The position numbers and the translations under genes are program-made. Of a stretch of 64,000 nt of DNA, positions 1-13,100 are shown piece by piece (the first letter of the stretch is position 1; each line of letters starts with the position of its first letter). Below the pieces are notes generated by a model. That model searched no databases and had not been told where the DNA came from. It saw only the letters and a list, made by a program, of their open reading frames with translations. Source of the stretch: Gigaspora rosea (taxonomy: Eukaryota > Glomeromycota > Glomeromycetes > Diversisporales > Gigasporaceae); assembly GCA_003550325.1 (NCBI GenBank), contig QKWP01000076.1, positions 413,851-477,850 on the forward strand, in the 5' to 3' direction.

Positions 1-207
1 TGCATGATAACTTCATTGGACTTAATTATAACTCTATTAAGTAAACAATTATGTATGAACGGTGACGATAACTCCAAGTCAGTAGCATGACTTGTCCTTT
101 GTGTACAAAGTAGACACTATTCACCGGACTTTAATTACCGGCATAAAGATAAGAGATTTACATTACTGTAGGCGGAAATTGATTATATTTTATGCATAAC
201 CCTATTG

Positions 208-224
208 TTATTTATAAATAAAAG
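208..224 (+). promoter_or_regulatory. TATA-like box of the SPRY-TPR gene
   Basis: A TTATTTATAAATAAAAG stretch lies about 40-55 bp before the ATG at 263. Spacing and sequence fit a core promoter for a gene with a short leader. In DNA this A+T-rich such motifs also arise by chance, so this is a weak call. Confidence 0.35.
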
Positions 225-262
225 CAAGAATTTGTGAACTTTTTATCAAGACTCCAAACAAA

Positions 263-1157
263 ATGGAATCATCGTCTAAATTTTTAGAAATATGTGGATC
301 CAGAATGAACTACAAAGGTAAAATTAATGATATATTTCAGGCTGCTTGAATTTCGTAATTTTTTTTATATTAAAAACTATCTAAATTGTAAAGTATTATT
401 TTTTAAATAAAAAGGAGAGAGAGAGAAAGCGAAAGAGAAAGAAAGAGAGAGAGAGAGAGAACCTAATGATTATAAAAGTGTCGCACTAGCTATAGCAAAG
501 GATCAAATTCCTTTACAAAATGGGTTCTTTTACTTTGAAGTTGAAATCATAAATAAGGAAGATGATGGGTAAATTTAATTTTCTCATACTATAAATTTAG
601 TAATTCCTCCTTTAATCTTTTTATTAATGGAGTTATTTTAAAAGAATTATCGGTGTAGGGCTTTGTAGAAACCCAGATTTAAAAGAAATTACCAAGAATT
701 CATACCTCATGCCTGGTAATAATAATTTGAGCCTTTAATTTCCTTTATTTAAATAACTATTGATTGATTAAATATAATACCTTAGGGCAAGATAAGAATT
801 CATGGGGTTATCATGATGATGGCTACCTTTTTATTTCTAAAAATGGTAGACCTTATGGGCCGCCGTATGCGACTAATGATACTATCGGATGTTATTTAAA
901 TTTTGAAGAAAGAATCATGTTTTATACTTATAACGGAGCAAATATAGGTAATTATCTCTATTATGAGTTCCTTAGACATTTTATGACAATTAGGTAGATT
1001 TTTGATATATGCAACACCTTTCAAGGAATTGCATGTAATCTATCTAAAGCTTCAGAAGATTTGGAGGGGAAATGGTATCCTTATGTTGGGCTTAGATCAC
1101 AAGGTGGTTCTATAGAAGTAAATTTTGGTACTGGTGATCGAAAGTTCAAATATTCTG
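263..1157 (+). other. SPRY-domain exons 1-5
   Basis: Five exons give MESSSKFLEICGSRMNYK, then the SPRY core: FFYFEVEIINKEDDG, IIGVGLCRNPDL, the MPG turn, NSWGYHDDGYLFISKNG, GCYLNFEERIMFYTYNG and YPYVGLRSQGGSIEVNFG. These match the usual SPRY order (YFEVEI, IGxG, GWxxxSWGYHGDDG, GDVIGC, FYTKNG, YPxVGLxSxG). Exon 2 begins inside a GA-dinucleotide run (415-460) that encodes alternating Arg and Glu. That run contains many AG dinucleotides, so its acceptor can slip. The four introns between these exons are 68-97 nt with ordinary GT/AG ends. Nothing in these exons is broken. Confidence 0.87.
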
Positions 1158-4100
1158 GTAAACTTATTTATATAGGTATTTGATTTTTCTTGTAGTTTTT
1201 TTATTTATTTAATAATAATTTTTTTATTAATAGCAATGAATAATGATGACATTGGCGAAGAATTATATGGAGTAAACTGCCTTGATTTTTTCTGTGATAA
1301 TAATTTAGATAATCAACTAAATAATGAATTGGATCTAATGTATCGAGCAAAGGCTTATTTAATTATGAAATTGTACAAAGAAGCACTTGAAGATTTAACT
1401 AAAGTGCTTGAAAAAGAGCAAAACAATTTACTTGCACTAACTTACCGAGGAAAAGCTTATTTTATTATAGGCAAATATAAAGAATCACTTGAAGATTTGA
1501 CTAAAGTCCTTAATAATGAGTCAGAGAATACAATTGCGCTAAGATATCGAGCAGAAATCTATCAGATAATGAAAAAATATTATGAATCATCTAATGATTT
1601 AAAGAAATTATTGAAAATTAGGCCATATGATGAATGGGCAATAAAAGCCCGTGATTTAGTTGACAAAACGTGAGTATTATATGTAATTTATAAAATATAT
1701 TCTTAAAAAAGTCGAAATTTTAAATTATAAGATCTCTTAATAACTAATATACAGTAATTTATAAAATTCTCAGTTTGTAAGTATTTGTATTCAAAAAGCC
1801 CTATACTTCCTTAATTTGAAAAAGATGGCATAATACTAAATAATCCATATACTGATACCAAATTATTAGTTTGTAAGTATATACAATATATCAAATATTA
1901 CTTTATTAAAATTTCTTAATTGGTATATTCTGAATAATATATTTTCTAATTTAGTGAGTAAGGATTTAATGCTGACAAACTTGAATCAAATTTTTATAAA
2001 CCAATAATTAAATAACCATACACATATGCATGGCCATATTTTTTTTAGCTCGTAAGTATTTAAAAGTTATTACCTTTTTGGAATCAATATTAAATGTAAA
2101 TAACACAACTATTTCACTATTAGAATGTGAGTATATATGCAAAAATCAAAGTTTAGATTTGATATATAAGTAACTCATATACTATCTCCAAAATTACCAG
2201 TCTGTGAGTAGTTGATTATAAGTATTTGTAAAGTCATAATTTTCTCATTATAATCCAAAATAATCCACACATCTTTACGCATGCTATATTGTTAGCGAGT
2301 GAGTATTTAAAATCAAAATTTTGAAATTAGTTCAAAATTAAAAAATAAATATATATATATATATATATAATATATATAATCAGGGCGTGAGTATTTTATA
2401 TTGTGGTATTATACGACGTTTTTAAATTTAAATTTTTCTTGTCCAAAATAATTAATACCGCAAATACAAAATTGCCAGTTTGTAAGTATTTAAAATCATG
2501 TGTTCTTAAAATCGAAAATAACATTAATCCAAAAGACAAATTAACATACATTCACAAAAATTAATAGTCGGTGAGTATTTAAAAACATGGAAATTGTTTA
2601 AGCATACGAACTCATATATCTATATAAAAAATTATCAGTTTGTGAGTATTTGAACTCATAATTAATGATTTATTACAAGCAAAAACAAGTAACGTTATTT
2701 CTAAATAATCCGTAAACAACAATAATTATTAGCGAGTGAGTATTTGAATATTTAAATCATAGTTTTTGATTCAAAATAGAAATGACGCAATATTAATAAA
2801 ATTCACAAACCACATATACGAAATTGCCAGTCGGTAAATATTTCTTGAAATTACAGTAATTCTCTTTAATGAAATAACATAATCCAATATATGCACACTA
2901 TTAGACCGTGAGTATTTAAAATTAAATCACTCTTGAAATCAAGCATTGTAACTCTTAAATATACAACATACATATACATGACATACAATTAGAGAGTGAG
3001 TATTTGAACTCTCTTTAAAAGTTCTTTGTAATATGAAATAAAATAATATAATTTTAAAACCCACAAAATTCTCAGTTCGTAAGTATTCAAAGTCATAAAT
3101 ATCTTCTAAGTCATCATTCTATTTATTGAAAAAGTTATTTACGCATTATCCAATAATATTAGTTCGTGAGTATTTAAAGCTATAAATATTTTTAAAAATT
3201 TTCAAAAGAAGCAACACCACTCTAATTCACTGAAATATACCAGCCTGTGAGTATTAATGTCATAAGCAGTTTAAAAACAAAACTCTAACTCTAAACTTAA
3301 TTATTACTAGGGAGTAAGTGATTCAAATAAACATTTTTAAGCCAAATTATCGTTAATCTGAAAACGAATATTCCAAATATATAATATATTATCAGTCTGT
3401 GAGTATTTATAATAAAAAATTGTTACAGTGACAGTCATTGGCACAAGAAAGATTTTGCAATATAAATACTACAAAATTTTGCTATATAAGAATACGAAAG
3501 GTGTTGTTGCATAAGCAGCACATTCGTTAGATGGTATACGTAATTTTGCGACCAATGACTACTAATTTCAATCTTTTAAATAATAATTTTATTAATATAA
3601 ATAATTTATGTCAAATTGCTAGCTTGTGAGTATTTTAAAGTTAAACAACTGCGAATTAAAATTTCATACTTTAAAATGCAAAATTCTAAACAAAATAATC
3701 AATTGCATATTATCAGCGAGTTAGTATTTTAAAATCATGCGCATTTTTAATTCTAATATTCACTAAATTCTAAAAAAAAATAAAATATCTAAACAAACTT
3801 CACATATATTATTAGCAAGTAGGTATTTTAATGTCTTAAACATTTTATCCAAAATGAATAAATTCTCATCAGTCCATTTTGTATACATCATTTGTCAGAA
3901 TGTAGGTACTTTAAAAATAAAAATTTTGCCAATCTTTATTAATTCAAATATTAACAATATCATATTTACCAGCACGTGAGTATTTTATTTGAATATTTAG
4001 AATCACAATTCAAAAAATTAAAGTTTCATTATTTCAAATTTTATGATAATTTTAGTCGGTAAGTATTCAAGATAGATAAAATCTCTTCAAAAATTAACAA

Positions 4101-7100
4101 CATTTAAACAATTCAAATATGTGCATAATATGATAGGAAGTAAGTATCAATTATGATTAAAATTAACAATACTTTAATAATTGACATAATTTATTTACAC
4201 TATTATTAGAGGGTATTTAAAATCTTAAATTAAATTTCACATTAATTGAAAAAAAAAACAACATCCCTGAACAATTTACACATCATTAGAGAGTAAGTAT
4301 TTAAATCTATGAATATTTTTATATAAAAATTTTCTTTAATTTAAGCTATAAAAATATATACACATTTTTAGGAAGTGAGTATTTAGTTTATGAATACCTT
4401 GAATTTAGTACATTTACATAATCGAATGCAAAATAAACAATCTACATGATATTATTAGAGAGTGAGTGTGTAATCTTAAAAAACTCTTTAATTGCTGATC
4501 TGGACAATTTCTATAATAGGATTTGGGGCAAAACTCCTTGATATTAATTAACTATATACTGAAATCTGACGCCATTTCAAATGATAAATAATTATATTAT
4601 TACATTAAGTTAACAGCTCAAGTCAATTAATTGAAATTTGCAGAGCTCACTGAGATGCATTTAATGGTCCAGTGTATGTTGAGATACCGCTAAAAAACAA
4701 TTGGCCACTCCACTATATAAAATTTCTAGTTTGTCTATATAGAATTTTCTATAGTCGGCCAATCGTTTTTTTAGCGATATCTCGGCGTATGCTGAGCCGA
4801 TTTGAATGATCTAACCATCATTAGATGCGTCTCAGTGAGCTCTACAAACCTTCAATTAAATGACTTGAGTTGTTAACTTTATAAAAAAATTACTTATCAT
4901 TGAAGTGGCGTCAGATTTCAGCATATAATAAAAGTTTATATTTGTACTTTATCCCCAAAATTTACTATTGTCACAATATAGTAATTCTGCTGATCTTATC
5001 TAGATCATCAAATAAAAACAATTCTATTTTATTTATTTAAAAACTAATAACAAATATTAACAATTTACATATATACATAAAATTGACAGTGAGTGAGTAT
5101 TTATTTATGGGCATTTTTTTAAAAAAAAAAATATAAAATAAAAACATTTATTTATGAGTATAAACCACATTTTAGAGGGTGAGTATTTTTTAGGAAAGAC
5201 TCAGCTTAAATTCGATTATACATTAATTCAAATAATAATTTGAATACATATAATTATCAGTCTGTAAGTATTTAAGTTTTTTTAAAAAAATCATAATCAT
5301 TTTATTTAAAATTTTAATAAATAAACACTTTATTATCAGTTCGTAAGTAACTAAAAGTCATTAAAATTAAATTTTAAAAATAAAATAATAAGTTATTAAC
5401 AACTTAGATATTTCAGATGGTGAATACTTAAATACTATTAAGAAAAAAATATTGTGATGAATTCTAAGAATATTTACATCTTTTTAGGGAGTAAATATTT
5501 GGAGTGGTGAATAATTTTAAAATAAATTTATTTTTTAAAGCTTAACATTTAAAATAATAATATAAGTTTGTAAGTATCTATTTGGAGCTATAAAATTTTT
5601 TACAAGTTTTAACCAATATATTTTTTAAATAATCATTTATAAATATATATAAATATCATATTATCAGCGAGTAAGTATCTTATATTTAAACCTTAAAAAT
5701 ATTTTGAAAATTATAAATTGCGTTATATTAATTTTAAATCATATAATATGCATTAATAGAAAGTAAGTACTTTAAACTCTTAAAATTTAATAATCACAAG
5801 TTTTTTTTAACAATTTATATATTTAAACACTATAGAATGGATAAGTATGTATTTAAAAAAATTAAAATTAAATTTAATTCTCTTTTAAACGTATAAATAA
5901 CATTTAAACTATTTACATTTAGATCGTGAGTTATATATTTAAATTTTGCCAATTTAAAGCAGATATAAATTAAAAATTAATTAATATATAATATCATTAG
6001 GGTTGGGCATTAAAAAGTTAAAAATAGTTTAAGCTCAAAATTTCTTTAATTAATAAAAAAAACTAATCTATATGATATAATTAATAATTTATTAGAAAGT
6101 GAGTATGCTTACAAATATTAAAAAATTTTTTAAGTAATCAACTTATATATATATACTGTTTACTAGGTCGTAAGTATTTAGATTATATATTTTCAAAATA
6201 TCCTATTTTAATTTAAGACAGAAAATCTTAATATATACTTAAATTATTAGCTTGTTAGTATTTATAATCATGCGTAGAATTGAAAATCTCTTAACAAAAT
6301 AATATAATTTTAAATTGGTCATATATATTAAATTATTAGAAAGTAAGTATCTAAAATTATAAAAATGATTTTATTTCAAAAATAATAATTCACTTTGAAC
6401 AATACTATCTATATATAAATTTCTAGAATGTAAGTAACAAATATTTTCGAAATTAAAATTTATTTAAATGTAGCATTAAATAATTTAATGTATTAATTAC
6501 TAGCTTGTAAGAAATTATTATAAGATTTTCTTTTCAATGTTAATTCAAGTTAGAAACAAAAAACTTTTCTTAATTATCAATCAAATAATCTACATATTAA
6601 TAGTTTGTAAGTAGTTAAAATTTAATTACCTTTAAAATTAAATCTTTTTAAAAATAACATAATATTATATATAATAGAAAGTAAGTATTTAAAGTAGCAA
6701 GATTTAGAATTTTGTTATTCAATAGCAGTTAATAATTATATAACTTATTAGTGAGTAAGTATTTAAAGTATAAATATTTTAACTTGAAAAGAAATATATT
6801 AAAAAATTTGCATATTTATACAAAATTTTAGCCTGTAAGTAAAAATGAGATCTTAATGATTAAAAATTATATACCCATAAATAAATAACATAAAAATATA
6901 ATATATTTTGTTAGAGAGTAAGTTTTTAAAAGTATAAATATTTTAAATTAAGCTTAGATTAAAAACAATTATATACATATTTTTAGAGCGTAAGTATTTA
7001 AATTTGAACTACAGTATTTTTTAAAAAAAAAACAATTCATTTTAATAATACTAAATATCTTATAAACAACTTAGTAGCATGTGAGTTTAGACTCAAATAT

Positions 7101-10100
7101 TTATTTTAATCAATATTTTTTGTTTTAATTTAATATATTATTAAATAATAAACATAAATATTTAAAAGGAAGTAAGTACTGTTTAGTTTCTAAGATATAA
7201 TTTTCTTAATTCAAGAGAAATAATTAACTCCAAATAAATTATACCAAATAACTAGCCTGTAAGTATCTAAATTTTTAATAAAGTTTTTATTAGCTTAAAA
7301 TAACATAAATTTATATATAATTAATAGTAAGTGAGTATTGAGTTTTGAAAATTTTAACCAAAAGCTCTCTATCAAAAATAACTTCAATCACTTACCTACA
7401 TTATTAGTCTGTATGTATTTATATTCTTAAAGAATTTAATACATATCTACTGTATTAATATAACTAATCGTATTAATAGGGGGGTAGGAATTTGAATTAT
7501 AATAATAGTTCTTTTAAAAAGTGATGAAAATTGTATCAAATAATCTATACAAAATTATTAGTTTATAAGTAGTGTAAAAGTATTTTAAAGTCTAAAAATT
7601 TTTTGAAATGAATATTTCTAACAATATTATATGTGTATAAAATTATAAGTTTGTAAGTGCTTAAAATATATACAGTATTTTTAAAACATAATTTTGTTTT
7701 TTGTTTGAGAGTATTTCATAATGTGTACACATTTACCAGCACGTAAGTAATTAGAACTAAATTTCAAATAAGCCAATATATTATTTATTCATAATAATAT
7801 ATGAGTTCATGCTGTATTATTAGAGCATGAGTATTTAAAATTGAATATTTATAATTTTATTATAATTTAAAATTCTTTTTAACAAGATATATAATAAAAT
7901 TATACTATTAGTTCGTAAGTATTTAAAATATAATATTTTAAGATCAAATTCTTTAAACTAACCAATTACTTACATAATATGAGCTTTGTGTTTTTAGGAA
8001 GTAAGTAATTAAACTTTATTAAAATACTTAAAAGAATAATACAATTATAATTAACCTATATAAAAATTGCTGGAAGGTAAGAGTTTAAAACTATATTATT
8101 GTAAAGATTTTTCTGTTCCAAACCATTTTTTTAATAATCAACATATTAATATATATAATACGACTAAGTTCGTGAGTATCTTTAAAGCCAAACTTTTATT
8201 ATTGTACTACAAAATGAATAACAATTCTAAACGTATATATTATTAGTTTGTGAGTATTTACTTAAGATAAGTCCTTTTATAATTAAATCTATAATTTAAT
8301 TCGAATATATCTTATTATATTACAGTCTTGGCTCGTGAGTATTAAGTTTTATTGTTAAATACAAAACAAAAATTATGCATTTTAATTAATCCTTGTCATA
8401 TTATTAGATCGTGAGTATTCAAAGCTAGTTTAATACCAATTCAAAAATAATGCCAATATATATAATTAAAAAAATCTTTATTTATCATTAGTGGAATGCG
8501 AGTATTTGTTGTTAAATCACATTCTTTTTAAATGACAATCTAATTGATTTATATATATTATTAGAAATTTAGAGTAATACTTTTAAATTAAGCTTTTTTA
8601 TATAATACATACACTTCTGTATTAACGCTGCATTTTTAGTGTGTAAGTATAATTAAATTTTGTTAACTTTCAAATATTTAAAACAATATATTTTAACCAA
8701 TCCACACATATACATTTAGTGTTAAAGAGTAAGTATTAGAGTAAAAATTTTAAAACAAAAATCCTTTTAATTCACAATTATATATTTATATGTGTGTATA
8801 CTATATATCCTAGGAAGTGAGTATTTAAAATCAAATATTATAAATATTATAATAAAATTTATACCCTAAATAATTATTATTTATACTTACAATTATTAGT
8901 CTGTGAGTAATCAAAGTTATAATCTCCTAAATTAAATTTTTTTTTGCAATTTAATAATATATCCAAATACAACTTACCAGTCCGTAAGTATTGAAGTATA
9001 TTATTGTTATTTCATAACAAAAGAAAAATCTAAATAATCAACATATATATTTGTCTTATAAGCATGTAAGTATTTAAGTCGATTATTATTTAAAGAAATT
9101 CTCTTTTCAATTGTATAATAATTTAAAAAATTTATACTATGCCTAGCGCGTGAGTTATGCATTCTAAACAAAATTTTTATTTAAAAAAATAATTCTAAGT
9201 AATCTAAATACACATTAAATCATTAGAGAGTAAGTAGTTTAAATTAAATTAATATTATTAGTTTAATAATTTAAATAACATTTATAAAATATGCATATTA
9301 TTAGGAGGTAATTATTTGATATAGTAGACGTTTTGGTAATTGACTTAATTAATTAAATACGCATGCAACTATAATATCAGCTAGTGAGTATAAAATTGTA
9401 ATATTCAAAATCAAAACTTTCACTAACAATTAACATATAATATTAGCATGTAAGTATTTGGAGATACGCAAATAATTTTTTAAAATTATAATTTCATTTT
9501 TATTAATTTAAAACATAATAATACAAATTTTAAGTGTGTAAGTATTCAAGTTGTATATCTATAAATTTTTATTAAATCCAATTATTTACTAAATAACAAA
9601 CATTAAACAATAACACTTTTAAGTTCGTGAGTATTTATTTAGTCACATATTCAGTACAAATTCATTTAACTTCAAAGGTAATTAACATGTTATAAACAAT
9701 TTTTATACTGTTCATATCTGATATGCATAAATTATCAGCGCGTGAGTATTTAAGTGTTTTAAATTGTTAAATTTAACAAATTTAATATCACTAAATAACC
9801 AACTCATTATTTTATTAGGAGGCGAGTATTTTTAAAAATTAAATTCTTACTAATTCAGAAGTAACTAAAAATATATATACAAAATTTCAGGAAGTATGTA
9901 TTTAGAATAATAAATATTATTAAATTAAATTTTTTCATATCAATTAAGATAATTCTAAACAAATTTCATATATCAAAAGTTCGTGAGTATTTAAAATCAA
10001 ATAATTAAGTCAAAATTTTTTGAATTAAAAAAAAAATAACACAAATATTGTGCAAACAAATTATATTTGGATTGTAAGTGTATATTAGAAAAAATCAAAG

Positions 10101-13100
10101 CCATATTAAGAGCAAATAAAAACTCTAACTAAACCACATATGGAACCATATATGCAATTAGAAAGTAAAGTATTTATCATCATAATTTTTAAGCTAAATT
10201 TTATAGCACTAATAACATATATATATTATTAGAAAGTAAGTACTTAGAATTATAAAATTTTAAATCAAATTTTATTCAACCCAAAACAATAAATCTAACT
10301 AATCAATAATAATAATTACAAGACTGTAAGTAATTAGTCCAAAACACTTCTAATTATGATTTTTATTAATTTAAAAATCCAATAATATAACCAAATCCGT
10401 AATATTATTAGCTTGTGAGTATTTGAAATTAAATCAATATTTAGTTCAAAAGCTTAATTAAATAACCATAAACAATTACATTCTATTAGTCCGTGAGTAT
10501 AAAATTGTAAACATAAAATCATAAGCATTTTAAAATCAAAAACATTCATTATCAAATAATAATCATATTTATTAGGAAGTAAGTAATAAAATATGAATTC
10601 TTTTCAATTAAATATCCTAAACTATCTAAATACTAATATACATCTTATTGTTAGTACGTAAGTATTTGAGTTGAAAATAATTTTAAAAATAATTTTAACT
10701 TTTAAATCTAACAGTCATATATATTCTTATATTACTAGTGAGTGAGTATTCAAATTATAAAAATTAACACCTAATTTTTAATTCAATACAAAATGAATCT
10801 AAATAATTTGCATTTTACCAGCACGTAAGTTTTATCTAGTCATAAAATATTTTAAAGTCAGTATAAATAAACTTATTCACAATAATGATAATATTAGCTT
10901 GTAAGTATTCAACTATTTTAAATCCAAAGCTTTCTTTTAATTCAGAAAAAGATCACACTTATAATGTCTATATGTGCACATGAAACTAGTATGTGAGTAT
11001 TTAAAGCTTAGATATAGATAAATTCTCTTAACACAACACTTATCTATGTAAGAAATTTCCAGGCCGTAAGTATTCTTATTGTTAAATTCAAAACTTCTTT
11101 CATTTAAAATTAAACCTTCTAATTCCATATATATTATTTAGTGAGTAAGTATTAAAGTAAAAGTAACAAGTTTACTTAAGCACACCAAGAATTTTACAGA
11201 TGTATCATGTCTCCTAAGTAAACTGCCAACCTGTATATCCTTATCTGTTATATCCAGAGAGTATTTAAAATTAAAATTTCTCTTAAAATGGTCAAAATTC
11301 AAAGTTTACTTCCTAAATGCAATACTCCTACATTGTTGAGATTATTCTGTAAGCAAGAAAGCTTTGAATATTAACTAAGCAAGAAAAATATCCAGGCATA
11401 TTGCTAATTAATGTAAATACCTGGATTCACTTGTTAGCAGTTTTATGGTAGTAACCATGGCAAAGTAAAATTACTATAAGATTATATGTGGCATAAATGC
11501 CACTGGTGTGTTTTAATATATTAGCTAGATGCTGAGAAAAGGATGAATTTGACAAAAATTTTAACTTTTCAATGATTATCTAATCAAATTTGATAGAATA
11601 TTTTTTATTTTAACTCTATAAAATTATAGAATTAAAATAAAAAAAAAAATTAGATAATTATCAATAAAATTGATTTTTTATAATCATTATTTTTTTTTAT
11701 CAAATTTCGTCTTATTTCTCAATATCTAGTCTATATAATTCCAAATCAACTTAATTTAACCACTAAATTTGAATGTGTATGCACATAATATTTTTAGTTC
11801 GTGAGTAGGGATGGGCACAGTCACAAACGGTCACAATTTTCATAGCCGATTTGCTAAATACTGAGATGATTTTTTACTTTTGAGCTCTTAATGAAAGTTG
11901 TTCAGAATTAAATTCTGGTCATCCCATCTTATAAGTGGAAAGAACGATACCTTCTCTGGAATTCGGAATTTCAAAATTTGCAACGTCATGACCGGTCATT
12001 GACCGTCGGTCAATGACCGGTCATGACGTTACAAATTTTGAAATTCCGAATTCCAGAGAAGGTATCGTTCTTTCCACTTATAAGATGGGATGACCAGAAT
12101 TTAATTCTGAACAACTTTCATTAAGAGCTCAAAAGTAAAAAATCATCTCAGTATTTAGCAAATCGGCTATGAAAATTGTGACCGTTTGTGACCGTGCCCA
12201 TCCCTATTCGTGAGTAATAGATATAAGATTAGCTTTAAATGAATTATCGTTAACAACTAATATCTATATACAAATTATTAGCCGGTTGGTATTTGCATTA
12301 GAGTCATAGAATTTATAAAAAATAATTTTAATAATAACTAATAAAAACTATATATCATATTATTAGGCGGTAAGCGTTTATAGTCAATCAGAAGTGTATT
12401 TAAAAACAAAATAAATACAGTTCTAAATAATCTATAATATTAGAGAGTAAGTATTTAAATAATTAAAATAAACTTGAATGTTATTTAATTTGCATTAAAT
12501 TAATTTAAATATGAATTTGAAATTATTGAATTTTTAGGCGGTAAATATCCAAATATTTTACGATTAAAGTTTCTAATTGGAAAATACGGTGCTGGTCTCT
12601 TCACCGACAATCATTTCACCGAAAGTTCACTTAGCCGACATCACATAGGGTTAGGGTTAGCGTTTTATTAGTTGCAGGTATGTATTTTTAGTAAATTGTC
12701 AATTGGTGTCAGTGAAATGATAGTCGGTGAAATGACACATATCCGAAAAATATAACTAACACCATATTGTTAGAGAGTAAGTATTTAGAATTGTGAATAT
12801 TTTAAAATTAAAATTTTTATTAATAATTATACATATACAATATCAGGGGTAAGTATTTAAATTATTCATAAAATACAATTTAAAATGAATTTAACCTTTA
12901 AATATATGTAAATTAGAAAGTGAGTATTATAATTATACCTCCAATTAAAAGGCAATAAACATAAAATTTTTATTAATAATTATACATATACAATATCAGG
13001 GGTAAGTATTTAAATTATTCATAAAATACAATTTAAAATGAATTTAACCTTTAAATATATGTAAATTAGAAAGTGAGTATTATAATTATACCTCCAATTA

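Noticed and set aside
10937-11128. Minus-strand frame of 63 codons inside the array
   Set aside because: It crosses several microexon units and has no domain; it is a chance frame.
11341-11348. 8-nt microexon
   Set aside because: It has AG before and GTAAGC after, but would shift the frame unless both doubtful 2-nt exons of block E are also used; kept as an alternative only.
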